Source: Alcaligenaceae bacterium (lineage in GTDB: Bacteria > Pseudomonadota > Gammaproteobacteria > Burkholderiales > Burkholderiaceae_B). From it: a stretch of DNA of 64,000 bases. Of the stretch, positions 48,101 to 55,134 are shown one piece after another. The stretch's first letter is position 1. Each line of letters begins with the position of its first letter. Under the pieces are notes generated by a model. It was not told where the DNA came from. It was given only the letters and a program-made list of their open reading frames with translations, and did not search any database. The stretch is taken from contig JACCEN010000009.1 of assembly GCA_013416435.1 (NCBI GenBank), positions 124,001 to 188,000 of the forward strand, read 5' to 3'. The position numbers and the translations under genes were made by a program.

Positions 48101-51100
48101 AAGCCCATGCGCTGGCCCAGGCGCTGGCCGGATCGGGGATCGTGGCCGGAGACCGGGTGGCCTTCCGCCTGCCGCGCGGACTGGGTCCCGCCGTGGCCAT
48201 GCTCGCGGCAATGCGGCTGGGGGCGGCGTTCGTGCCGCTCGATGAGGACCACCCCGACGCGCATCACGCCTATGTGCTTGAGGACAGCGGTGCGAAAGTC
48301 CTGGTGATCGAAGAGGGTGCGCGCGCGGCGTTCGATGGTGTCGCCGTGCTGGCCTGGCGGCGCGGTCAAAAGGCCGTCGGCCGCATGCCTCCACCCGCGC
48401 GTGTTTCCGCCCGGGACCTGGCCTATGTCCTGTACACCTCCGGCTCCACGGGCCGGCCCAAGGGCGTGATGGTTCCGCACGGCGCCATCGCGACATACGT
48501 GCCAGCCCTGCTCCAGAGACTCGGCATGCCGGGGCCGATGTCCTTCGCCATGGTGTCGTCGTTTGCCGCCGACCTGGGCTATACCTCGGTGTTCGGCGCG
48601 CTTTGGAGCGGCGGCGCCTTGCACGCCATCGATGCGGAGACCGCAAGAGACCCGGAAGCCCTGGCGTCGTGGTCCGTGCAAACGCCTTACGACGTGCTCA
48701 AAATCGTGCCGGCGCACCTGGCGGCTTTGCTGGATGCGCCCAATGCCAAGGAACTGCTGCCGCGCCGCGGCTTGATCATGGGCGGCGACGTCCTGGCATG
48801 GCGCCTCGTCGATCGCCTGCGGTCGCTGGGCGCGACATGCCGGATCTTCAATCACTACGGGCCCACGGAAGCCACGATAGGCGCTTGCATGACCGAGGCG
48901 CTGCCGGAACTGCGCAGGGATGGCGATCATGCCGTTCCCATCGGCCGTGCGCTGGACGGCTACGACGTCGCCATCCTGGATGGGGACGAGCGGCCCATGC
49001 CCGACGGCAGCGAAGGAGAGATCGTCATATCCGGCCCGGCGGTGGCCGCCGGCTACACCCGGCCGGAACCGGCGGGCAGCGAGCGCTTTCGGCGCTCGGA
49101 AAACGGCATGCGCAGCTATCGCAGCGGCGACCTTGGCCGCAGGCGTCCGGACGGATGCATCGACTTCATCGGACGCGGCGACGATATGGTCAAGATACGC
49201 GGCCACCGCATCGAGCCGGCCGGCCTGGCCGAGGCCTTGCGCGCCCATGCGGGCGTGCGCGACGCGGTCGTGCTCGTCGACAGGCGCGACGGCCGAGAAC
49301 CGGTGTTGCTGGCTGCGGTGGCGAGCGATGTGGATGGCCACGCATTGCGGGCCTGGCTTTCCGAGCGCGTGCCGGCGGCCATGGTGCCTCAGCGCATCCA
49401 ATCGCTTCCCGCCTTGCCCCTCACCGCCAATGGCAAGATCGATCGCCAGGCCTTGCTCGCTTCTTCGCCGATGGCGGCGGCGCAAACCGGCAGCGATGCC
49501 GACGGCGATGCGTCCGCTGCCGACGGCTCCGTCCTGGACCAGATTTGCGAGTTGTGGCGGGAGATCCTCGAAGCGCCCTCGCTGGGACCCGATGATGATT
49601 TCTTCGCCTTGGGCGGTGATTCCATCATGGCCATCCAGATCGTCGGGCGAGCCCGCAGGCTGGGATGGGCGCTGACTCCCGCACAGGTATTCCAGGCGCC
49701 GACGCCCAGGCGCCTCGCGCAGCTGGCGATGCCGGTGGGCGGCATGGCGGGGCGCGAACCCGTGCAGGAAGCCGTGCCGCTCACGCCCATCCAGCAATGG
49801 TTCAACGAGACACCGATGCCCGACCGCAATCGCTGGTGCCTGGCCGCGGTGTTCCGCTATGCGGGCAGGGTCGGCGAACCCGGCCTGCTCGATGTGGCGC
49901 GCGCGCTCCAGTCCACGCACGATGCCTTGCGCATGCGCTGGATGCCGACAGCCGACGGCGTTGCGCAGCAAGTGGCCGCGGCCGGCGATCCCTGCGTGCG
50001 GGTGGCGCAGGCGGAAGGGTTGGGCGGCCCGGACCTTGCGATTCGCGAAGATGCGCTGGCCGACGAGCTGATGGACAGCCTGGACCTGGCTGAAGGCCGT
50101 GTCTTTGCGCTTGGCGCGCTACAGGTTTCGGCGGAGCACGCCAGGCTCGTCGTCGTCGTCCATCATGCGGTGTCCGACATGGTGTCCTGGTCCATTCTTG
50201 CCGAGGATCTCGATGCCGGCTTGTCCTCCGGCTCCGCATCGATACGCGCCGCGTCCACTTCGTGGTCGTGGTGGGCAAAGAAGCTGCCGGACCGCGTGCA
50301 AGCGGCGAGCGCTTCCCTGGAACTCTGGAAGGACATGCTGAGCCTGGCCGCCGATTATGTTCCGCTGCCCGTGGACCATCCCGGTCTTCCCAACACCGAA
50401 GGCGAGGCGGCGGACAGAAAGCTGGTGATGCCGGCCCAGGCGTCCGCCGATCTGCTGAACGGCATGGCGTCGGTTTTCGGCCTGCGTCCGCACGAGGCGG
50501 TATTGGCGGCGGTGGGGCTGGGCATGGCCTCGTGGGCGGGAGGCGCATGTCTGCTAGACATGGAGGGACATGGCCGTCAGCCCTCTGATTCGTCCATTGA
50601 TCTTTCGCGGACCATCGGATGGTTCACCACCCGCTATCCCTTCGCGATGCCGGCGGCGTCCGACGATGTCCCGGCATGGGTCATCGCTCTGAAGGAACGC
50701 CTGAGGAGCATACCCGACGGCGGCCTGAGCTACGGCCTGCTGCGGTACGGCGGACATGCGGTGCTGCGGGCCGAGCCTCCTGCATCCTTCAACTTCGTCG
50801 GGGAAATCAAGCAGTTCGGAAGCAAAGGCCTGGCTTTGCAGCGGCTCGCGCCCGGCACCGAGCGTTCGGCGGCCGCAAGCCGGCGCCATCTGCTGGCTTT
50901 CGATGCATGGCTGGAAGAAGGCTCCATCGTCCTGTCATGCCGGCATTCCCCCAGGCACGAGGCAGCAACGGTCGACGCCTTGCTGGAATCCGTGCGGCAA
51001 ATGGCGCTGCGCTTGTCGGCGGCCTGCGTCGAATCGGCCTCGGCCGTGTATACGCCGTCCGACTTCACGGGCATGGAGTTTTCACAGGATGAGCTCGATG

Positions 51101-51156
51101 CCTTGATGGGGCAGATCAACGATGCCGGCATGGAGAAAGGAATGCCGCAGCCATGA
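42109..51156 (+). CDS. hybrid PKS-aminotransferase-NRPS, KS-AT-ACP-AMT-C-A-T-E
   Basis: 3015 residues. KS (about 45-460; Cys203 in TACSSS, His338, His376); AT (about 550-900; Ser649 in GHSLGEY, HAFH 749-752 indicating malonyl-CoA); ACP (Ser987); class III aminotransferase (about 1085-1515; PLP Lys1352 in TYGKIVGGG) as in MycA/ItuA; C (about 1530-1955; His1661 and Asp1665 in PHLIVDG); A (about 1985-2460, from YTSGSTGRPKG near 2109); T (Ser2505); E (about 2545-2985; HHAVSDMVSW from 2685, EGHGR from 2819, GWFTTRYPF). It extends a fatty acyl chain by two carbons, aminates C3, and adds one residue that is epimerised. Linkers near 908-950 and 1033-1068 are translated palindromic repeats. Confidence 0.95.
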   Translation: MNDQARQALHERISRLDADQVVALVTGLQQRIDTLRAEQSGRGDVAPVAVVGLGCRFPGADDAAAFRRLLREGIDAIGDPPLDRPERDALPRGGYVQGIDRFDAAFFGMRDSEAAHMDPQHRLMLEVAWHALEDAGVADASRRPRSTGVFVGISTHDYEARFHAPGQGFTPQATTGNSASAAAGRLAHLLDVTGPALAIDTACSSSLVAVHAACRSLQAGESDMAIAGGVNALVSDAWTRGFAAAGMLSPSQACRTFDAAADGYVRGEGAGFVVLKRLPDALRDGDRIRAVIRGGAVNHDGRASSLTAPNASAQAALICAALKDADLRPADVQVVECHGTGTPLGDPIEAQALADAYGADRADALLLGAVKTNIGHLESAAGIAGLIKLVLMLESGQLPPTLHQSSPNPRIAWDKLPLRVVDRAQPWPAAPTRRAAVSSFGFSGTNAHLILEAAPARDSSAAATRRSGPLVLPLSAPDEPGLARMGQRLADWMTSGDADPRGVAASLALGRHGLPVRAAVAGDDLDALVAGLNDVAAGQTPAGGARGTAMQAAPRIAFLFTGQGSQWPGMGKGLYEDDPVFRRVVDHCAAVVDPLIGDSLIRLMFDEPRDGPSLADTRIAQPALFTLGYALAERLAAWGVEPEFVIGHSLGEYIAACRAGVFSLDDALKLVAERGRLMGAAAEGGAMAAVFAPPSCLEGLPDGLAASIDLAAVNAHDECVISGASDAIGRVCNALERQGIASQLLRTSHAFHSRLMEPALEPFARVLSGTKLARPRLALISNSTGSAEAAFDTPGYWTDHIRQPVRFAEGVGALARMGANVLIEIGAAPNLIGSAGRCPDFGDAPPALVPTLRRNQPAWRSLGNLLSQLHVAGVPLRWEALYDRSERREAPGYPFEPRSHWIPLMDVGVRPVGSDPFEGAGVGVRPRTGSDPSDAATAMTDGVRPYGSDPSGPLNKADVAAFMARALQLPAADQSSDRGFLEMGVDSLALTEAVAAMERKWGISIPRRALFESLNTPLRLIEHVLAEAGAARGVRPRMGSDPNHKSAALSGGVRPRTGSDPGNPGSDPSTLTPAQLNGLAEFSEGYIRRSQASREQRSRFGKYLADSRAVAGFRPETKGMLYPIVGARAQGSELFDVDGNRYVDIAMGFGVQLFGHSPAFIIEAVSRHLGDRGMFIGPQAHLAGEVAQRLCRLTGNARAAFCNSGTEAVMTALRLARHATGRQRVAIFQGSYHGHFDGVLAQLGPDGNAVPMAGGTPPGMAEDILLLDYGDEAGALEILAREGQSLAAVLVEPVQGRRPDRQPREFLQRLRTLTRSTGTALIFDEVLLGFRVALGGAQAWAGVRADLVTYGKIVGGGLPIGVVAGDAQYLDALDGGAWPLDGAGAPRDGRTFFAGTFNKNPLAMAASLAVLEYLESAGPGLQETLNERTRVFVERLNRVLEEEGGGISVHSFSSLFRFVGASDLFYNHMIQNGVYVWEGRTCFLSTAHSAEDLDKIESAVRDSVRGMRARGMLAPPASTAGPDPAALLRGPEHLPAAPGQTALRMLAAFSPEASAAYNQTLVFDLRGELEPSALKTALEAVCRRHEALRSTFPEDGETQVVHADLAPDFRLLRWTDAETVFQHWLDGIALVPVDLEHGPMLTAWLVEFEPEHHRLVLIMPHLIVDGWSMQVIALELAELYNAALRGRAPDLAEAVPYRRYAAHARRRAEDAEPAGYWHELYRTVPPPLDLPADRPRPALQSYAGARASLRVPLDLRSRLEALGRQAGCSLFSVCLAAYGKLLARLSGRRDLAIAIFSAGQPELAAPALVGYCVGVLPLRMDMDESQPQAALIAQAQRAVVQGMAHRDYPYARLLKGLKLRRDPSRPPLASVSFNLDRVDALPRFDGLDACIDANAHGAVRWDLNWNILADADGLHIDAFYNRDLFDAGRVESWLRQYVVILEAFVQGDADAASPASATEAGDIQSLAERVAHAALETPSSLALRDGRGAVDYATLDAEAHALAQALAGSGIVAGDRVAFRLPRGLGPAVAMLAAMRLGAAFVPLDEDHPDAHHAYVLEDSGAKVLVIEEGARAAFDGVAVLAWRRGQKAVGRMPPPARVSARDLAYVLYTSGSTGRPKGVMVPHGAIATYVPALLQRLGMPGPMSFAMVSSFAADLGYTSVFGALWSGGALHAIDAETARDPEALASWSVQTPYDVLKIVPAHLAALLDAPNAKELLPRRGLIMGGDVLAWRLVDRLRSLGATCRIFNHYGPTEATIGACMTEALPELRRDGDHAVPIGRALDGYDVAILDGDERPMPDGSEGEIVISGPAVAAGYTRPEPAGSERFRRSENGMRSYRSGDLGRRRPDGCIDFIGRGDDMVKIRGHRIEPAGLAEALRAHAGVRDAVVLVDRRDGREPVLLAAVASDVDGHALRAWLSERVPAAMVPQRIQSLPALPLTANGKIDRQALLASSPMAAAQTGSDADGDASAADGSVLDQICELWREILEAPSLGPDDDFFALGGDSIMAIQIVGRARRLGWALTPAQVFQAPTPRRLAQLAMPVGGMAGREPVQEAVPLTPIQQWFNETPMPDRNRWCLAAVFRYAGRVGEPGLLDVARALQSTHDALRMRWMPTADGVAQQVAAAGDPCVRVAQAEGLGGPDLAIREDALADELMDSLDLAEGRVFALGALQVSAEHARLVVVVHHAVSDMVSWSILAEDLDAGLSSGSASIRAASTSWSWWAKKLPDRVQAASASLELWKDMLSLAADYVPLPVDHPGLPNTEGEAADRKLVMPAQASADLLNGMASVFGLRPHEAVLAAVGLGMASWAGGACLLDMEGHGRQPSDSSIDLSRTIGWFTTRYPFAMPAASDDVPAWVIALKERLRSIPDGGLSYGLLRYGGHAVLRAEPPASFNFVGEIKQFGSKGLALQRLAPGTERSAAASRRHLLAFDAWLEEGSIVLSCRHSPRHEAATVDALLESVRQMALRLSAACVESASAVYTPSDFTGMEFSQDELDALMGQINDAGMEKGMPQP
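44830..44856. repeat. palindromic repeat inside the PKS, AT-ACP linker, copy 1
   Basis: 27-bp variant, arms GGGGTCAGACCC / GGGTCTGACCCC with a short GTA centre. In frame within the megasynthase; encodes GVRPVGSDP. Confidence 0.92.
44875..44904. repeat. palindromic repeat inside the PKS, AT-ACP linker, copy 2
   Basis: Exact 30-bp consensus copy, translated in frame as GVRPRTGSDP. Confidence 0.95.
44932..44958. repeat. palindromic repeat inside the PKS, AT-ACP linker, copy 3
   Basis: 27-bp variant with GGGTCCGACCCC as right arm; translated in frame as GVRPYGSDP just before the ACP. Confidence 0.92.
45205..45234. repeat. palindromic repeat inside the PKS, ACP-AMT linker, copy 4
   Basis: Consensus arms with GCAT centre; translated in frame as GVRPRMGSDP directly after the ACP. 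Confidence 0.95.
45262..45291. repeat. palindromic repeat inside the PKS, ACP-AMT linker, copy 5
   Basis: Exact consensus copy, translated as GVRPRTGSDP. A half copy (ATCCGACCCC, ending 45310, encoding GSDP) follows before the aminotransferase. Confidence 0.95.
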
Positions 51157-52457
51157 CGCCGTTTCCCTTGCATTTTCACTGGCTGGTGAACGATCTGCAT
51201 GTCTGCGCCGGACCGCCTTCGAACGGTCAGGTCTGGTGCCTGGATGTCGATGTCTGGCGTCCGTCGACCGGCGAGGGCGAATTCATGCTCTGGGACGCCA
51301 ACACGCCCTGGGGGCTCGTGCGCCGCGATCCCAGGTCGCGCACCATCATGTCCGTTTCGCCCGTGGAGCGCGAGCGCGATCTCCTGATCGTGGCGGAGCA
51401 GGGCATCGGCGACATCATCCAGCAACTGCGTTATGTGCCGCCGGTGGCGGCGCAATTCAGCCGTGTGCGGATCCAATGCAACCCCGAACTGCATCGCCTG
51501 ATCCGTCAGCAGGACCTGGCCATCGAGCCGGTGACGCCGGATCAGGCGCTGGCCGACCCGCCCAAGGTGCGCGTGCCCTTGATGCGCATGGGCGCGCTGT
51601 GCTCCGACCCCTGCCGCGGCGACGCCTACCTGGCCGTCACCCGGTCGGCCGCGAACCTGGCGCGCCGCTCCCATCCCGGACTGCTTGTGGGGCTGAACTG
51701 GTCGGCGAACCGGAGGGGGGTGGCCAGGGACATCAAGTCGATCCCGCTGGATTTGCTCGAACGCCTGGTCGGGGATCATCCCGGGATCTCATGGGTCAGC
51801 GTTCAATGGGGGGACGACGAGGCGGCCTTGGACGCGAGGCGCTGGGCTTCGGATATCGAGCGCTGCGGGCGCACGGTGCGCGACGTCGCCGACCTTGCGG
51901 AAGTCATCGCGGGACTGGACCTGCTCATCACCATAGACAGCGCTCCGGCCCATGTGGCCGGCGCGCTGGGCGTACCGGTCTGGACATTGCTCAGCAAGCC
52001 CTGCAGCTGGCGCTGGGGCCTGGACAGTGAAGAAACCGCGCTGTATCGCAGCATGCGGCTGATCCGGCAGGCGGTATTCGACGACTGGGCGGAATGCCTG
52101 GCGAGGGTGTCCGGGCTTCTGAGCCAGGCCGGGCATTCAGCGGATGTGTTCGGCGCCATGGGCGCCACGGCAGCCGGGGAGCCGGGACCGGCATCCTTGT
52201 ATGAAAGCGGCGGCCAGGCATCGGTGTCGCTGTCCGACGCGCTCGACCAGTGCGGCAGGCATCCGAGCCTGCGCGCCGCCTTCGTCGCGCAGCCCCTTGA
52301 ATTCCTGGAGTCGCAAGGAGTGCGTCTATGGCCGCGCGATTATCGCAGCCTCAATCAGATATTCAAGGCCATGGTGGACTTTCATGGAGGCTTTTCTTGG
52401 TGCTCGCCCCTTAAGTCGCTACAATCAGCTACTTTCAATACAACGGTTGCCTCATGA
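51153..52457 (+). CDS. GT9-like glycosyltransferase-fold protein
   Basis: 434 residues. Residues about 70-330 resemble the heptosyltransferase (GT9) fold as found behind TPR repeats in other proteins: LLIVAEQGIGDIIQQLRYVP, VGLNWSANRRGVARDIKSIP, WVSVQWGDDE, LDLLITIDSAPAHVAGALGVPVWTLL. The N-terminal 70 residues are unlike TPRs. The C-terminal 75 (SDALDQCGRHPSLRAAFVAQ, then PLEFLESQGVRL) resemble the helical NHLP/Nif11-type carrier-leader pattern, only weakly. It overlaps the PKS stop and the STAS start by 4 bp each. A role in glycosylating the product is possible but not shown. Confidence 0.7.
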   Translation: MTPFPLHFHWLVNDLHVCAGPPSNGQVWCLDVDVWRPSTGEGEFMLWDANTPWGLVRRDPRSRTIMSVSPVERERDLLIVAEQGIGDIIQQLRYVPPVAAQFSRVRIQCNPELHRLIRQQDLAIEPVTPDQALADPPKVRVPLMRMGALCSDPCRGDAYLAVTRSAANLARRSHPGLLVGLNWSANRRGVARDIKSIPLDLLERLVGDHPGISWVSVQWGDDEAALDARRWASDIERCGRTVRDVADLAEVIAGLDLLITIDSAPAHVAGALGVPVWTLLSKPCSWRWGLDSEETALYRSMRLIRQAVFDDWAECLARVSGLLSQAGHSADVFGAMGATAAGEPGPASLYESGGQASVSLSDALDQCGRHPSLRAAFVAQPLEFLESQGVRLWPRDYRSLNQIFKAMVDFHGGFSWCSPLKSLQSATFNTTVAS

Positions 52458-52795
52458 GTCTTTCTAGCGAAAAAATCGGCGAGGTTCTGGTGATTTCGGC
52501 GTCGGGCCAGATCAATAGCGCAAATGCCGCGGCAGTGGAATCCGACCTTCTGGCCTATGTCGACCAAGGAGAGCGCCTGTGCGCGCTGGACCTCAGCGGC
52601 CTGGACTATATCTCCAGCGCCGGGCTGAGGGTCGTCCTGATGCTCGCCAAGCGCCTGAAGCAGAACTCCGGGCAACTGATACTGTGCAGCCTGCAGCCGC
52701 ATGTGCACGAAGTGTTCGACATCAGCGGTTTCCTGGCCATACTCACGGTGGTCGAAGACCGCGGCACGGCGGTGGCCCGGCTGTCCGCCGCTTAA
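52454..52795 (+). CDS. STAS-domain anti-sigma factor antagonist (RsbV/SpoIIAA-like)
   Basis: 113 residues forming a complete STAS domain: VLVISASGQINSANAAAVES, then ALDLSGLDYISSAGLRVVL with the phosphorylatable Ser55 (Ser54 next to it), and LILCSLQPHVHEVFDISG. In partner switching its phosphorylation state, set by an RsbW-type kinase and a PP2C phosphatase, decides whether it binds the kinase. Candidates for both are at 21162-21593 and 15339-17390. The ATG overlaps the stop of the glycosyltransferase-like gene, so it is the last gene of the biosynthetic operon. Confidence 0.92.
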   Translation: MSLSSEKIGEVLVISASGQINSANAAAVESDLLAYVDQGERLCALDLSGLDYISSAGLRVVLMLAKRLKQNSGQLILCSLQPHVHEVFDISGFLAILTVVEDRGTAVARLSAA

Positions 52796-52809
52796 GCTTA
52801 AGCAAGGCG

Positions 52810-53796
52810 TCAGTCGAACAGGGCGCGCAGCGGCGCCAGGGCAAGTTCAAGCTTGCCAAAAGCATCTTCCCGCTGCTGGTCCAGCGCCCGTGCCTGTTCC
52901 AGGCTGATTTCCGCGAACCGCAGGATGTCCCCGGGCATGCTTTGCGCAATGATGGGCAGGTCCACCGACGCCGCGTGAGCGATCTTGGCGTAGCCCCCGG
53001 TGGTCTGGCGGTCGGCCATCAGCACGATGGGGGAACCGTCCGGGGGAACCTGTACGCTGCCGAAGCTGGTGGCTTCGGACAAAAGCTGAGCGGTATGCGC
53101 CAGTTCCAGTTTCGGACCTGCCAGCCGGTATCCCATGCGCTCGGATTGCGGGCTGACACGATAATCGCCCGAAAAGAACGCCTGGACGGCGGCGGGCGTG
53201 AACAGCGCCGCATGGGCGCTTTTTACGGTGCGTATCGCGGTGCGCGGCTGCATGCCCAGGATGGCGGGCAAGTACACCCTGATGTCCCGAAGCCGGTCGG
53301 ACAGCTTGTCGAGATCGCGGCCTCGCAGATCCGCCTGCATGGCGAAGGCATCCCCTTTCTTGAGTGCACGGCCCTGGTAGCCCCCCAGGCCGCCGCGGAT
53401 ATAAGTACTGCGGCTGCCCAGCACGGCGGGCAGGTCCGCGCCGCCATGCCATGCAATATAGGCCCGCAAGCCCGCATCGCGCGCACCGAAAGCCAGTAGG
53501 TCGCCGGCCTGGGCGATGATCGGACGATTGTTGGGAATGGGCGCATCATTGAGGGTGGGGTTCAGTTGCGCGCCGCAAATGGCGATGCAGCCTGGCGCCT
53601 CGAAGCGCAGGCTGGGTCCGGACAGCGTGATTTCCAGCGTTGCTTCGTCGCCCTCGTTGCCGACCAGCAGGTTCGCCAGACGGTGGGCGCGCTCATCCAT
53701 TGCGCCGCCCACCGGGACGCCCAGGTGCTGGAAGCCATGGCGTCCCAGGTCTTGAAACGACGACAGCATGCCGGGCTTGAGAACGGTGATGCTCAT
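52810..53796 (-). CDS. pxpC: 5-oxoprolinase subunit C / biotin-dependent carboxyltransferase-type protein
   Basis: 328 residues of the KipA/PxpC family (formerly allophanate hydrolase subunit 2): MSITVLKPGMLSSFQDLGRHG, then GVPVGGAMDERAHRLANLLVGN, SERMGYRLAGPKL and MADRQTTGGYAKIA. With PxpB (and PxpA, not in this window) it cleaves 5-oxoproline using ATP. The start at 53796 overlaps the pxpB stop by 4 bp; the frame is open further upstream only as a pxpB shadow. Confidence 0.9.
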   Translation of the reverse strand: MSITVLKPGMLSSFQDLGRHGFQHLGVPVGGAMDERAHRLANLLVGNEGDEATLEITLSGPSLRFEAPGCIAICGAQLNPTLNDAPIPNNRPIIAQAGDLLAFGARDAGLRAYIAWHGGADLPAVLGSRSTYIRGGLGGYQGRALKKGDAFAMQADLRGRDLDKLSDRLRDIRVYLPAILGMQPRTAIRTVKSAHAALFTPAAVQAFFSGDYRVSPQSERMGYRLAGPKLELAHTAQLLSEATSFGSVQVPPDGSPIVLMADRQTTGGYAKIAHAASVDLPIIAQSMPGDILRFAEISLEQARALDQQREDAFGKLELALAPLRALFD

Positions 53797-54524
53797 TTCG
53801 ATGCGCGCTTCAAGGCGAGGTAGTCGTCCGGGCCGATGGGCACGAACCTGACCGTGTCTCCCGGCGCCAGCAGCGTGACGGGTTCTCTGGCCGGATCGAA
53901 CAGTACCGACGGGGTGCTGCCGATCAGGTTCCAGCCTCCTGGCGAGGCGTTGGGATAGATCACGGTTTGCAGATTGGCGATGGCGACCGACCCGGCGGGC
54001 ACGACGGTCCGGGGCGTGTCGCGCCGGCCGATGGCGAGCTTCGGGTCGTGTATGCCGATATAGGGCGCACCGGGCGCGAATCCCAGCATGAACACATAGG
54101 CAGGCGTGCCGCTGTGCAGCCGTATGACCTCTTGCGGACTGAGGCCGCAATGCCGGGCGACGTCTTCCAGGTCGGGGCCGTGCTCGCCGCCGTAGCATAC
54201 CGGGATGTCCACCTGCCTGGCGTCTTCGGCGGGCTTGCCGCCGGATAGCGCATCGGCGAGGATCAGCCGGATCTGATCCATAAGCTCCTGCAAGGCGCCG
54301 CGGGGCCGGAACAGGCGCGGCTGATAGTGGACGGCTACCGAGTTGAAAGCGGGCACGATGTCGCTGACACCCGCGAGACCCGCCGCGCGCAAAGCCGACG
54401 CCGCTTTTCCGCAGAGCCTGCCGGTTTCGATGTCGATGCCGTCTCCGAACGCCAGCAGCAGGCAGCGGTCTCCCTGGGGAGTGATGGTCCAGGCCGTGTC
54501 GGGGCCGGAAACGTTTTCAGGCAT
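53793..54524 (-). CDS. pxpB: 5-oxoprolinase subunit B (KipI-like)
   Basis: 243 residues from MPENVSGPD (ATG 54524); 27 more upstream codons are open but Ser/Arg-rich. KipI/PxpB motifs: GDRCLLLAFGDGID, the substrate-loop FMLGFAPGAPYIG, RRDTPRTVVPAGSVAIAN and YPNASPGGWNLIG. Partner of PxpC, translationally coupled to it. It lies 13 bp after the VOC gene on the same strand. Confidence 0.9.
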   Translation of the reverse strand: MPENVSGPDTAWTITPQGDRCLLLAFGDGIDIETGRLCGKAASALRAAGLAGVSDIVPAFNSVAVHYQPRLFRPRGALQELMDQIRLILADALSGGKPAEDARQVDIPVCYGGEHGPDLEDVARHCGLSPQEVIRLHSGTPAYVFMLGFAPGAPYIGIHDPKLAIGRRDTPRTVVPAGSVAIANLQTVIYPNASPGGWNLIGSTPSVLFDPAREPVTLLAPGDTVRFVPIGPDDYLALKRASK

Positions 54525-54537
54525 CGGCCGGGCCTGG

Positions 54538-54969
54538 TTATTTTGCGAAGAGCGAATCCAGGTTCTTGAATGCCTTGAACTCGAGCGCGTTGCCGGACGG
54601 GTCAAGGAAAAACATGGTGGCCTGCTCGCCAGGCTGTCCCTTGAACCTTACATAGGGTTCGATCACGAAGCGGGTGCCTGCGTTCTTCAGCTTCCCGGCC
54701 AGCGCTTCCCAGGCGTCCATGTCGAGCACGGCACCGAAGTGCCGCACGGGCACATTGTGCTCGTCTACGCTGCCGGTCCGGACCTGGCCGCATTCCTCGG
54801 GCGACAGGTGCGCAACGATCTGGTGGCCGTAGAAATCGAAATCCACCCACTCGTCCGAGGAGCGGCCCTCGGGACAGCCGAGCAGATCGCCATAGAAGGC
54901 GCGGGCTTCGGCCAGATCGCGCACAGGGAAAGCGAGGTGGAAAGGGGGAAGGGTGCGCGCAGTGGACAT
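54538..54969 (-). CDS. VOC (glyoxalase/bleomycin-resistance fold) protein
   Basis: 143 residues from MSTARTLPP (ATG 54969). One vicinal-oxygen-chelate domain: FHLAFPVRDLAEARAFYGDLLGC, DFDFYGHQIVAHLS, and the terminal metal Glu in FFLDPSGNALEFKAF. Probably a dioxygenase, glyoxalase or epimerase of unknown substrate. It is the first gene of a VOC-pxpB-pxpC group on the minus strand. Confidence 0.88.
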   Translation of the reverse strand: MSTARTLPPFHLAFPVRDLAEARAFYGDLLGCPEGRSSDEWVDFDFYGHQIVAHLSPEECGQVRTGSVDEHNVPVRHFGAVLDMDAWEALAGKLKNAGTRFVIEPYVRFKGQPGEQATMFFLDPSGNALEFKAFKNLDSLFAK

Positions 54970-55061
54970 CGTGGGACTCCGTATGGATTTCAGCCCTGCG
55001 TCGGGCAAGGCGGCAAATGGCTATTTTAATGATATTTGCGCGCTTGTCCCCCCCGTTTTCC

Positions 55062-55091
55062 GGGGTCAGACCCCGTTCGGGGTCTGACCCC
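55062..55091. repeat. palindromic 30-bp repeat, GTTC centre
   Basis: Consensus arms with GTTC at the centre, in the 165-bp gap between phoR and the VOC gene. Confidence 0.92.
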
Positions 55092-55125
55092 AGCCCTGAC
55101 CCCACCCCTGACCGGGTCTGACCCC
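55092..55125. repeat. degenerate palindrome fragments
   Basis: A run of half-arms (CCCTGACCCC, CCCCTGACC, CGGGTCTGACCCC) directly after the complete copy, ending 10 bp before the phoR stop. Confidence 0.7.
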
Positions 55126-55134
55126 GTGCGGAGA

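Noticed and set aside
47698-49971. 757-codon minus-strand frame opposite the C and A domains
   Set aside because: Same reason; rich in Arg/His/Gly/Gln with no domain signal, while the plus strand carries clear NRPS motifs.
52810-54198. Long 462-codon version of the PxpC gene
   Set aside because: The extra 134 N-terminal codons lie inside pxpB in another frame; the family start MSITVLKPG is at 53796.
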